From Nageia nagi (lineage: Eukaryota > Pinophyta), in NCBI GenBank assembly GCA_050084985.1, contig JBITNC010000001.1, positions 102,796,001 through 102,860,000 on the forward strand: a stretch of DNA of 64,000 nt, in the 5' to 3' direction. Position numbers and translations under genes: made by a program. Each line of letters opens with the position of its first letter. The first letter of the stretch is position 1. This document shows positions 1 to 11,153 of the stretch, piece after piece. Under the pieces are notes generated by a model. It ran no database searches. It was not told where the DNA came from and was given only the letters and a program-made list of their open reading frames with translations.

Positions 1-74
1 GGATTGTTGAGAAATTGGATTATATGGTGTGAAGGTTGGGCGACATAAGCATATACATTCTAGTAACGGTAGTA

Positions 75-2621
75 ATGGCGAAGGAAGAATTGGTAGAGAA
101 TTCTGGGTTTCCATGCACAACATGCAGAAAAAAGTGTTGCAGGGTTCATGATGGCAATGAGAGTTTTTATGGGTCTCTTTGCTTCTTTAAAGTTATCGTG
201 GATGATGATTTTCAGCAAAGACTGGTAACATCAATTTATGCTAAGGAATGGAATAGGTTGTGTTTGTACATCCATTTTGGGAAAATTGAGATTATTTGGT
301 GATTTTTTTGTTTGTATTGATTGTAGCATGTTCCTCCTGCATTTGTTGGAAAGCTTAGAGATGGGGTGGGCGTCGATGAGGATGTGGTTCTGCAAAGCCC
401 CAACTGCGAGAGGTGGACTGTCAAACTATGTGGTACAAGTAATGGGGTGGACTTTTTTGAGGGTTGGGACAAGTTTGTGCATGATAATGGTATTGAGTTT
501 GGAGATTTTCTGGTGTTTAAGTATGCTTGTAGGTCTTTTTTTAAGGTTAGGATATTTGGAAGAAGTGGGTGTGAAAAAATTGAACTTGAGAAGAATCATT
601 GGGAAAGATTCCCTAATGAGGTGCTGGCAATGAATTTGGATTCTGAAGAGGAGAATGATAAAGTTGAAAGGAATTCTGATCAGGAAAAAAACTCCAAAGC
701 CAAGGCCTTCACTGGTGGTAAGTAGAGGTTCAAAGCTCTCTCTTCGTTTAGAATTCTTGCCCATTTCACATTTTTGAAATTTTTCTGGGGATGTTGTAAA
801 GTTTAATACTACATCTAAGAGTGAGTCCAACAAAGCCTCATTATATATGTTTGGATTGTGTATGTTCTGCTTTTGGGCAGTTTGCCTCACACGAACAGAA
901 CATATTCACTTTGATTACGTGTGATGCTTTTGCACCAAGAAAGGAGCAGACTGCATGCAATGTAGCTATGTTTTGCATGAGAGGCCCATGTTACTCTTCA
1001 AACGTTTATTCACCTTTTCCATAAACTCAGGACAGACGTAGGCCAAATTAGGATGCAGAATTTGTGGATAGATTAAACCTAATAATGACTACCTACAGGA
1101 GTGAGTATTTACTTTTAATGTTCTCAAGAGGATGAAATCATCTACACATTGTAATGGATGGTGTCTTTTCACTGCTAAACATTTTTGTATGACTATTGTT
1201 CGCATTCTTGTTTTTGTCACTTTGACTATTGTTCGCATTCTTGTTTTTGTCACTTTGGATCAAAATAACGATCAAACGTTCTAATGCAGGTCATTCTTCC
1301 AAGAGTCCCAAACATTGTCAAATACCTCGTGCCGGAAAGAAGCCTAAGATGGAGACCTCTGCAGCTACTGAAAAAACCAGAAATAGAAGAAAATCTTATT
1401 ATGCTTCTAGCAGGCGGCATTTTACTGAAGCAGAAAGGAACATAACCCTCGAGGCTGCTAAGTCTTTCAGCTCCAAGAAACCATTTTGGTTATTAGTTAT
1501 GCGTAGCATGAATGTATCCTGCAAATTTTGGGTTGTAAGAACTCTTCCTCTTGGTTTGACCTCCATTTGCATTAAAAAAATCTTTTTTTTTATTGGATAT
1601 TTATTGTCTTAGCTTTATTGGTCATTGGGAGGTCTTCAGAGGGGTTTATCATGTTGTGAGAAAGTCTATTCAATTTGAGATTCTGTATTTTAAAGTTAGA
1701 ATACAAGAAGGGTTTCACAAGTTAATAAATTGTAATTTGTGTCATGGTTATGATGTGCAGAATCTCCCAGATATATGCAGACGTCTACTTAAGTTACCAG
1801 CACAAACTACAAAAATGATTCTTGTTGATTCTAATGAGAAGGAATGGCATGTAAAATACCTTGTAAATGGCTGTAAAGGCTCCTTTGGTAGAGGATGGAG
1901 AATTTTTGCGCAGGACAAGAATCTGGAAGTAGGAGATGTTTGCATCTTTGAGCAGATGGACAATAGGCTCAAAAAACTGAGAGTTCATATTTTCAGTACA
2001 TGCACTTCACACAAGCAAATGGAACATATCAAAGAAATGAATGATAGCATTGCATTGGAAACTAGCCATCCTCATAAGAAGATAAAAATTCATAAAAATG
2101 ATGCCAAGGAGTTGTCAACAACAGAATTTGGACCACAACATAGAAAAGATGAAAATATTAATGGCGATGATGCCATCAATTTTGCAACCAAGACATTTGG
2201 ACCAGAGCAGATTAAAGATGAAAAACAAGTTCAAGGGAAAGACGATGCTACTGGTGATAGTGAGAGTAATTGTCTTAACGTGAATAAATGCATGCCTGCA
2301 CTTTTGAAGAGGAAAGCAGGTTGTAGGCGTAGCCGAAGAATCGCTGGGTTGACTTCCCTAGAGTGCTCAAACAAGGATATAATGCTGTCAAGGAAAATCA
2401 CTTCTCTGGATGATGATGATGATGTGATGATTATCTGGGACAGCAATGATGCATCCCATAAAATCCCTCCAACTCCTTGTAGCAGGGTGCAAATTCCAAA
2501 CAAAGAACATAACATGAGAATGCCTACATCTCCAGCATCAAATGTTGAACTTGAGGCAGTAAGTTTGGTGGTAGCATTGTCATCGGAAAAAGCCACATCA
2601 CAAGCTGAAGAGAATGTTTAG
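75..2621 (+). CDS. B3 domain (REM-type) DNA-binding protein, 4 exons
   Basis: Exons at 75-224, 327-717, 1290-1534 and 1761-2621 (TAG) have GT/AG borders and compatible phases and give 548 residues. The ATG at 75 is the first in frame. Two B3 DNA-binding domains are visible. The first spans about residues 34-135 (LCFFKVIVDDDF, HVPPAFVGKL, GWDKFVHDNGIEFGDFLVF). The second spans 244-342 (KPFWLLVMRS, NLPDICRRLLKLP, GWRIFAQDKNLEVGDVCIF). Splitting each domain by an intron right after its first strands, before H/NLP, supports the model. The tail has a basic patch (KRKAGCRRSRR, about 445-455), possibly a nuclear signal, and an acidic run followed by VMII (479-490). B3/REM proteins are plant nuclear transcription factors; the target here is unknown. 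Splicing is predicted, not observed, and the promoter lies outside the window. Confidence 0.85.
1191..1256. repeat. 33-bp perfect tandem duplication in intron 2
   Basis: Two identical adjacent 33-bp units start at 1191 and 1224. They lie just upstream of the exon 3 acceptor at 1288-1289 and do not touch the splice site. Exact identity suggests a recent slippage event. Confidence 0.9.
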
Positions 2622-3884
2622 CAATTGGGAAACCATGACCTCAAAAACTCCTGTCATCAATAAACTTTTTTTGTGACAATGGATTGAATAGTTCATGCAG
2701 TGAATCAAGAAATCCAGGGAGTAAGTTTAGTTGCATTGCTAGAAACAGATACTTGTTTAATTGATTAATAAGCAAAAACAAACTTGGCATTAGTAGGTGA
2801 TGAAATATTGCCATCCATTCAGTTGATCTGAATTCTATTGCTTATGTGAGGAAGGAATTTGCATATAGGCTAGGCATGTTGCAATAGTATTACAATGGAA
2901 CATTTTCTAAGGTACATACTCCTTTAGTTTGTTTAATAGATAATGTTGATAAGAGAAGAAAACAATTAATTCAATTTTCTAGGGAAGTGAATGAGAAGAC
3001 ACAGTAAACGTTTTTGGCAATGTAAACTGAATCAGTGGATTCTCTAGCTGTTACAAATGGAGAGGCCAAATAGGTGGTTCATTCAGTTGAAACAAAAGTT
3101 TTTGTACCATACAGAACTGTATAACCTGAAGCAAGTGCTCACTAATTGCATCAAATGCACATGCTTACTATTCTTAGAATTGTCAGAACAGCAGAAATGA
3201 ATTTTAAAATTTTGTAATATGTTTTGCAATTATTAATAAAATAATTTTGCTTATCGAAGACAAAATCACATAAGTGTACTTTGAAAGGGCATTTTATTAA
3301 TTTTATTTTATTTTTCTGACAAGGAGTCGTCTTCAGATTGACTAGGGATAGATGTCCTGACTCGTAGTTGATGTATGATACACACCCCCTTCTGAGTAGA
3401 ATTTCTATCAGGATCTTGGTTTTTACAAGATGAGACCATCTATATTATCATGTCTACCAATCTGGAAGTGATAAATATCTGTGTTATAAATATCTATACA
3501 ATTTTAGCTTCTTGTTGTCTTATTTATTAATGAATTAGGATTATAATTACATGATACATGTACTGCTGAGTGAAATGAGATTGAATTGTTAAACAGGCCC
3601 TCCTGATGATGTCTAGGCAGTAGGCATGGTATTACACAAATGTTTAAGCAATTTACTCTAGTCATACCAAATTTTGGAATGAAAATCACTCTATTTGATT
3701 ATCATGATCCTTGGAGAAAATGGAATGATGGCCAAGATAAGTTTAAAATATCAGTCAAACTTCTTGCACTCCTTATGTTCGCCATGGCCAGCTCAAGGGT
3801 TTTATTATTTTGTTCTTTCATTCGGAAACACCCTAGTTATAGGAGCAACACAGTTTAACTCCTATGTATAGTTATTTTTTGGGA
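2622..3884. other. 3' flank of B3 gene, no gene seen
   Basis: AT-rich sequence with no supportable coding region, tRNA or transposon ends. A 72-residue open frame at 3640-3858 has no recognisable domain and is left uncalled. Part of this stretch is presumably the B3 3' UTR. Confidence 0.5.
2659..2664 (+). terminator. Candidate poly(A) signal of the B3 gene
   Basis: AATAAA occurs 38 bp after the TAG stop and is followed by a T-rich stretch and TTGTG, a usual plant 3' end arrangement. The cleavage site cannot be seen from sequence alone. Confidence 0.45.
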
Positions 3885-4420
3885 TATGTTTCCTGGTGAG
3901 AATGAAAAAGGCTTTGGCCTGTTTGCAACTCTTGTACTAATAGGATAGGGTGGTATATCTACCAGGTTTGGTTTTATGGGTCGATGCGTGAAACTGTAGA
4001 TCAAAATGCTATCTCAGTTTTAAAATTTAGCATACTAAAAGAATAATCTTGAATGATGAATGATCATTATGACAGGCCCATTCTTCTTGGTGATGGATAA
4101 ACATAAGTCAAATGAGTGAGGCTTTGCAGAAAGTAATGTTCTTTGGTGTAGAGGTACAATACTGGACTAGAGGAAAATGGATATTTTTACCATACTTGTG
4201 ACTCTTCAAACTGTAGCTTATGGTAATAGATATGCATTATGAAGAGGTATGGTTCATAATAATCTCACCCATGGGCTTATTTTCATTTTAAAACGTCAAT
4301 ACTTACTTCTTTGAGAGCAGCTTTGTTTATTTGTTGTAATATACAGTTTTGTCTTTCTTAATTGCATGGTTAATAGGACAGAATTGACTCATAGGGATTG
4401 CTAATCTTGGGAATACAGTC
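3885..4420. repeat. Imperfect direct repeat, copy a
   Basis: Words in this stretch recur in the same order at 6290-6600, for example GAGAATGAA, GATGGTAT/GGTGGTAT, ATCAGG/ACCAGG, CAAAATGC and AATAGA(T/C)(A/G)TGCATTA. Copy a has about 140 bp of extra sequence in the middle. The two copies flank element T1. The origin may be a segmental duplication of a lost gene or of an older repeat. No coding potential was identified. Confidence 0.5.
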
Positions 4421-4421
4421 C

Positions 4422-4575
4422 TGTTAGAAATATTGTAGTTTAATATATTATTGTTATATGTTGAGTAGTATCTCAACATACTTTGTAGTTTAGTGGGTGT
4501 TAGAATACATCCTATTCTAAGTTTGTATTCAACTATTTTTATGGAACAATATAATAAGTTTGTGTTGTGGTTTCA
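4422..4575 (+). repeat. T1 5' LTR
   Basis: Begins TGTTAG and ends TTTCA. It aligns with 5880-6069 but has a deletion around 4512, where the right copy carries a GTGTTTATTTG-containing segment. Confidence 0.75.
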
Positions 4576-4578
4576 ATA

Positions 4579-4590
4579 TGGTATTAGAAA
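4579..4590 (+). other. T1 primer binding site
   Basis: TGGTATTAGAAA, three bases after the LTR end. It is a mutated form of TGGTATCAGAGC, the complement of the initiator tRNA-Met 3' end. Confidence 0.7.
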
Positions 4591-5226
4591 GGGTTTATTT
4601 TTCCTAAGTGGATTGAGAGAGAGAAATGGGTTGGTGAGGTAGATCTCCCATCCTGACTATGCAGTGAAGGAGATCAATAATCTTCTTTGTATATAGTATA
4701 GGTATCTTTAATTTATTTATTTCAGATCATGTGTGAGGAACTCCTCAATTTTGTCATCTGCATTGTTGGGATCTTAGATTAGTTTGGAGATCTGTGTGTG
4801 AAGGTGTGATCTGGTTGGATTGCTGTTTTTTGTGGCATGCAAATCATGTCTACTCATCCAATCCCTTACAAACATAAGGAGAAAGTAGAAGCCGTGTTTG
4901 AGACGGTGCATGAAGTTGTGTTTGAGAGGAGTGCCCAGTACCCCCTCCTACTCGGGCTTCCGGATCTGGCCACACGGCATGTTTGACCAACATGTGTGAG
5001 AGATTGGGAGCAGTGAAAGCATGGAGAACCTGATTGATGGTAGATCTGGACATATATTGTTGTTTGGTAATTGTTTGGCAATATATCTAGGGTATTGATT
5101 ATTTATATTGTGGGATATATATTTTTCAAATAAAAAAATAGTAATCTTTAATTACTATTGTTAGAATAGAGTGTTTAAAAAAGATTTGACTTACATCAAA
5201 TGGAGTGAATATGCAGTGATGATTAT

Positions 5227-5307
5227 TGCCAAAAGCCTGAGTGGTAAAACTTTATTGTAGGTTGCCAAAAACCTGAATGGTGAAGTTTTGTAGGCTACCA
5301 AAAGCTG
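5227..5307. repeat. Short imperfect tandem repeat inside T1
   Basis: Three passages of a unit like TTGCCAAAA(G/A)CCTGA(G/A)TGGT, spaced about 40 bp. Non-coding. Confidence 0.5.
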
Positions 5308-5864
5308 CTTGTGATGGATGGATGTGTTGGTCCCCAACCATGGATGGTGATTTTATTTAGTGACATGTCATATTGATTTGCTATGATCTCATGCTATTTG
5401 ATGGTCATAAATATAGTATAGTTTGCTATAATCTATATGTTGTTGGATGGTCGTGCCATTGCTTGATGAGTGTTCATGATTGGATGTGTGTATCCCCAAT
5501 TATGATGGTTGTAAACCAACACATTTTTCCTTGTTTACACCTTGTAGTTTGGTCATGCATAGATGTGTTTGTCTCTATCCTTTCTTGGTTATAACAATGC
5601 TCAATCATTGTTATGGAAGTTACTCTTAAGGAGGGGAAGTTTTCAAACCTTCCTTTGTTGTTGGTTGGATGTGATGGTAGATGCTCGTTCAATACCACAC
5701 ATGATGAGATGGTAAATGCCAAAGTCATTACCACATGAAGAATGAAGGATGGCAATTGCCCAAACATTGTTGCATGTAATTTCAGCAAGCCCATTGCCGT
5801 TGAAGCCCATTGTTGTTAAGAAATAATGATGCTGATGTAATTACAAACTCTAGGGATTTGTCAT

Positions 5865-5879
5865 AAAGGGGAGGGGGAG
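5865..5879 (+). other. T1 polypurine tract
   Basis: AAAGGGGAGGGGGAG lies directly before the right LTR TGTTAG. This is where plus-strand DNA synthesis is primed. Confidence 0.85.
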
Positions 5880-6069
5880 TGTTAGAAATATCATAGTTTG
5901 ATATATTATTGTTATATGTTGAGTAGTATCTCAACATACTTTGTACTTTAGTAGGTGTTAGAATATGTGTGTTTATTTGTTATAACAACTTGTTGAGTTG
6001 TTCCTACTCCAAGTATGTATTCACCTATTTATATGGAACAATATAATAAGTTTGTGTGTTGTGGTTCCA
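5880..6069 (+). repeat. T1 3' LTR, followed by a second primer site
   Basis: A 190-bp LTR that is followed at 6073 by TGGTATCAGAG, a better-preserved primer site than the one behind the left LTR. Similarity to the left flank ends near 6093. Confidence 0.75.
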
Positions 6070-6289
6070 ATATGGTATCAGAGTGGGTTTATTCAGTCAT
6101 ACCTCCATATATTTTTTAATAGTAAAGAATATTGTTGTTGAATTTTAGTCAACTTAGTACACTGTCTATGCTCACTAGTTCTATGATCTATCTGAAGAAT
6201 TTTGTTGATTTTATTCCATTGGAACGAACTCTTCTTGTTGGAGCAATATAATTTAATGCCTTCATAACTGATCGTTTGGATTTCTTTCC

Positions 6290-6600
6290 TGTTGCCTTCA
6301 TCTTTGAGAATGAATATGGTTCATCTTGTTTGTGACCCACATACTTTACAGGATGAGATGGTATCTCTATCAGGTATGGGTATTTTGGTCCTTGTATAAA
6401 TATTTAGAGCAAAATGCCATCTTAATGTTCTGGGCCATAGTACCTGCTAAAGGAAGATGGATTATCCTGCCACAATTGTGTCTTTTCAAATTGCATGTTC
6501 AGGTAATAGACGTGCATTACACTGAAGTACATTTGCAGCAATCTCAGCCAGTGGCTACCCCTGCTCATTATCATTAGAAAACATCAAAATGTATTTTCTT
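6290..6600. repeat. Imperfect direct repeat, copy b
   Basis: Partner of 3885-4420 on the other side of T1. It contains an 83-residue open frame with no recognised domain, so it is listed only as a repeat. Confidence 0.5.
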
Positions 6601-9400
6601 CCATAGTATATTTCTTAATTTTTGTGGTAATTTACAGTCATTTCTTCTGAACTTCAAAATTATAGGAAATTATTGAGCAAGATTCCTATTCTTGAGGGAA
6701 CCTATGAGACTAAGGGATTGGTTATATAATTATATTGAAGAATTGTTGATCCCTTCAAATGCCTTGAGCCCTGTAAAAGTACCTTGAACTTGTCCAAAGC
6801 TCTTCCACAGAGCAGTCTGTCTAAAGTGTGGTTTGATACATAGGGTGTTATTTCGAAGAACCCCAGGTGGAGTTATGGGAAGTCTCTTCCTTTATTTGAG
6901 TCAAGCTCTTTGTATAATTTCTCGTGACATAACACAATGTGTGATTGGAGGAAGAAGGTGCTAGGCTATCTGGAAGTGGACGAGTGACTTTGGAGTCCAG
7001 CTTCTTTGCTTAATTGGTCCTTAACTGTTAGTCTGATTGCCAAGTTGCATAAACTCAGATTGACTAATATTCTTTTTCTAAATGCTGCAGGAAAATAAGC
7101 GAGCTTGATATTTGATATTTGCTACACTGCACCTTTTTTAGTGAAGGATTTGCCATAATATGGCTCTTTCTTAATTATCTCCCCACAAAGGAAGGGGTTT
7201 GTTTTGGGTAATCCATAGATTATTTTGCAGCATCATAAGGTTGAAGGAATATTGGAATACTATTTAGCAGTGTGATGATCTTAAATATCTCAGTACGCAA
7301 GCAACACAACTAATTAAACTGAAAATGCATATGATCAATTGCTGAAAAATGATTGAGACCTGTACTAAGAATGTTTAACTCACAATAAATGCATTAAAAT
7401 GATAATAACTGAGCAACATAGAATTCAACTGAAACAGCAAAATAATCATGGAGGAAACATGAAGCAAACACATTTACACTTTGTCTAACTTGGAGAAACG
7501 CCACAGACAAAACCAGGAAAGATCTACTCTTTTTACATAAGATATACAAAATACATCACAACCACCTCAAGGACAACAAGCTCAAGTCTTGTAGCATCCA
7601 GCGGATCTGCTACTGCCAAACATAACCCCGTCAATAGCATGGATTCTTCGAATGGATTCCTAGCCCTCTCTGAAACCTTCGTTTAAGCTTTGCAGATAAT
7701 GATTCAGTTTCAGTTTGAGAGAGATTTGACACCTAATTATAACCATGAACTGTTCAAATCCCAGGGTTGTTTTAATGGTTGAACTCCTATTTCCATCTGA
7801 AAACTACCATTACATGTCGGCAGCAGATGATAATATTGTTTCTGACTAAGCAGACATGCTTGCAACCTTGCTTCATTAATTCTTGTGTTTCCCTTTTTCT
7901 TTTAACCATGTCACCCTGATGGTACCGCCCTATAGATTGTAGCAGTCGACAATACCATCTGTCATGGATTATTGCTTGCAATAAGCTACACTGGATGGTT
8001 TGCGCAACTTTAAGTATTTTACTACCCAAACCTTCACTCTATACCATGACTCAGTCCGTTAGTTGGGCAACCATGGTTTGATCCCAAGTGTTTGGGTCAT
8101 TCTTCTTGATGTTTCACTCACTAGATGGATTGCCCGATCTATTATAATCACACTTCACAATGGAGAGGTCTTTCAAGGCTCACAGAAATAATGATGAAAT
8201 ATTTATTTCACCTTATTCTTGGTGAACCACTTGTATAGGAGCTGCACTTTTTAATGAATCAACTGGTCTTCTTGTCCTCCCCTCCCAGTGGGCTTGATCT
8301 CCATTACAAAGCAATATCTACCCACATTTCCTCTTGGATGCTAAATTTTGAATTGATGGAAGAAGCAACTCCTCATCTTCCTCATCCAACATGGAAGATT
8401 CAATGATATAAGATCCAAAACTGTTCAATAATTTTTGTGGGTTATTGCTATGAATATAACTTGCATGTTTAGGTGTTATTTCAACTAGAATATTAAATGC
8501 TCAATATCTTTAAACTTGACTATGTTGCCTTGATTTTGAATATCTATCATCCATTGCATTTTGGTCATAACACCATACCCTGCAAATTATATGTCCAAGA
8601 ATTGTTCAAGTAAAACTTTAAATGCTCGACTCTTCCTTTACATCATGAGTTTAATCAATCTCCCTTGATTCTAACACCTTAATGCATTTAGATCATATTA
8701 CCATGCCATATATTTAAGATCCTTTTGATTGAGGGAATCATGAACCATTTCTTTTTAACATGTACTATGTTGTAATATTTGCATTGTACTATCCAAACTA
8801 TTGTAGTCTTGAGGCATACCTTTTTATGTTGCTTGGAGGTATGGTATCCTTGCTCTATCATTAATGTTCTTAACAAACATGCCCATACCATGTGGAATAT
8901 ATATAATGTGTCAGTGTCAACACGTTAACATGATCCTTGGAGGTCACACATCCCACTTACCTTATGAGGTGTATAATAAGCTTTGGTAAAATCCCCCAGT
9001 GTTTCCCAACACTTGGAATGATGTCAACATATTGAAAACTGCAAGCGTTGTGTGAAGATCGAAATTAATCCATTTTATGATAATTACTCATACTTGATTA
9101 TTGTTAGAGCCTAAGATGATGTCATTATTCTAAAAACTGTGAGACCCGATAGAAAAATAACAGTCCACTACTTTTGATAAAATTTGCTACCACCTAGTGT
9201 TTTGGATAGCTCGATCTGACATCATCCGCTAAAAAACCTCAAGTCTTGGTAAAACTTAGCCAAAATTTAACTAAGTATATAAATATTTCTCTTACTACCC
9301 AATCAACCATAATAATATAGTGGGGACTTAATAAAGACTTCCATTGAAAATGAACTCTAGTAAAAGGTACCAAATATGGAAAAAGGGTTAATGGAAGCAT
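6601..9400. other. Unassigned, probably degraded repeats
   Basis: No intact gene. The minus strand of about 8340-8640 reads like a faint coding remnant (for example MLDEEDEELLLPSIQNLASK) of unknown family. Around 7440-7700 the sequence resembles the leader or LTR part of a Copia element (GAGAAACGCCACAGACAAAA) but no partner repeat was found. The 3' LTR of the G4/P unit might lie at about 8900-9400; this could not be shown. Confidence 0.3.
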
Positions 9401-9479
9401 GAATAAAAAAAAAAGAAAAGGAAATAATAAAAGGAAAATAGAAATAGGAAAGAAAAGGAGAGGGATAAAAAATCTCATC

Positions 9480-11153
9480 AAAATATTGCATTCACAACAT
9501 TTTCTAGCAGCTCGTAGGGGACTTCAACCTATTGAAGTGGAAACCCTAGCTTGTTTTGTGGACTTCTCTTCACGCATAATGTTTTTTACCTACTCATACA
9601 CACTTTGTATCTCATATAAATCTTCTTGTGTTTATGATGGGATTATGGAAGCATACCCCATGTTGAGTATCAACTCATTGATTGATATGTGTATTTTAGT
9701 TATATTGAGGAATCTAGCAATGACCTATTATGTTGCATTATTTAGGAGAGTTAAATCATCAATTTCTCCTAGTGATTTTTCCAATGACTATTTATGTAAA
9801 TGTAAGCATGAGACTTTTTTATCCAATTCATGATAATGGCAATATCATCTTCCTAATCTCAAAATGTTGGCATGGTTTTCTCCTTTATAAATTCTAACTC
9901 CACCATTACGAAAAATATATGTATTTGAAGCTTAATCATTATATCTTCTATAATATCATTTAAAGTGGATATCCACTTGAGATCACTTATCCTATTAAAT
10001 ATATATTTTCTAGCTCAAGGGGAAAGAAAAGCGATTCGTTCTTCTCTAGCTATCCCCAACCAATCTGTAACCTTTTTTGCTTTATCAAGGGGAAATTTAA
10101 GAGAAACCCTATACATTTACATAAAAGTTTTGTTGTTGTCGATTGCAACCTCCATGTTTTCCTGCAATCTTTTTACCTTTATGAGGTTTGGTGCCTTTGT
10201 TGTTATCTAGTTCATGAATGATTTCTTAGCATTTGATTCAATTGAAATTAAATTAATATTATTTTGGATCAATATATGATTATCATTCTCTTGGGTTGTA
10301 TGATCCTACTTTACATTTTCAACTTGTTGGCTCTCAACTTCTTACACTCTTTTCTTTAGCAGATCCATTTATTTATTTATCCCTTCTAGCTCTTTTTTAG
10401 TGCCTATTCCTTTTTCTCATGCGATATTACTGCAACATCCATTTTGGCTCTCAATTTCTCATTACTATTTTTAAGGCCCTTGATTATTTTTATTGGTTTC
10501 TAATGGTTTCCTCAAGATCGACCTTATTCTTTTCCAGAAACTCTACCCTATATTTTTATTTTTCAAATCTCCTTCCAATGGCTTTCATAATGTTGATCCC
10601 AAACTATTTTTGATCATAGATTGAGGCTTTCTCTAAATTAAAATCTATTAGTACTAGGGTCATTTCCTTTTCTAATGATGTGGTTGCAATTGGGACCACT
10701 CCAACTTTCATTTTTCTTGACTCTAGGTTGACCACACTCAACACCCTAACTTCAATCTTTGGGAGGCTCTATGGTTGTTTCAAAAGTTTTTCCCAATTTG
10801 TTTGTTGGAGAACCTATATGTTAAAAATAATTTCTACTTCTAATGGGGTAAATGGTGATAGAGGTTTTATCTTACTCAAGGAACAAGAAGAATTGATTAA
10901 TTCTCTACTTGCATCTATGATATTTTATTACACCACCTTTACTTGTTTTATTGGTTCCTTTGAGGCTCTCTTTGGGGAATTTGTAGACGCTTTTTCCATT
11001 TGCGCTATGGGTTCTAAGGGATTGTATTTTTATTTTGGAACATCCATACCTTATAGGTTTTCTTTTGATGCCTTTGCTTGCTCATCCCCTAACTTATCTT
11101 TTTGTATCTCCTACCACTCTTGTAGAAATTGTCCCTTTTGATGCACTTCCATA
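9480..11153 (-). pseudogene. P C-terminal segment with coiled coil
   Basis: Minus-strand reading after the G1 insertion: HQKGQFLQEW, KDKLGDEQAKASKEN, then a Ser/Pro/Lys-rich linker (EKASTNSPKRASKEPIKQVK), LEVEIIFN, and around 10640-10330 a heptad-like charged region (YRVEFLEKNKVDLEETI, LKNSNEKLRAKMDVA). Further on, YRVSLKFPLDKAKKVTDWL and KWISTLNDIIEDIMIKLQ can still be read. Frameshifts near 10600 and 10300 separate these pieces. A low-complexity purine stretch (9400-9470) marks the point where I can no longer follow it. Confidence 0.55.

Larger units (their letters stand above)
4422..6069 (+). mobile_element. T1: TRIM-like short LTR retroelement
   Basis: Two terminal repeats start with TGTTAGAAATAT (4422-4575 and 5880-6069; the left copy lacks about 35 bp). 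The left LTR is followed by a tRNA-Met-type primer binding site and the right one is preceded by a purine tract. The internal 1.3 kb has no gag or pol. This is the layout of terminal-repeat retrotransposons in miniature, which depend on enzymes from other elements. Unusually, similarity to the primer site region continues past the right LTR (6070-6093). CAGTC at 4416-4420 and 6094-6098 could be a target duplication if the insert ends there. Confidence 0.75.

Noticed and set aside
236-890. Minus-strand open frames over the B3 exons (426-890 and 236-472)
   Set aside because: Mirror frames of the plus-strand exons, without domains. The B3 model explains the region.
3640-3858. 72-residue open frame
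   Set aside because: No domain, no codon pattern and no flanking signals; length expected by chance in AT-rich DNA.
9399-9833. Plus-strand frame starting with a Lys/Arg-rich run
   Set aside because: The basic start comes from a purine-rich low-complexity stretch, and the rest lies opposite readable P sequence.
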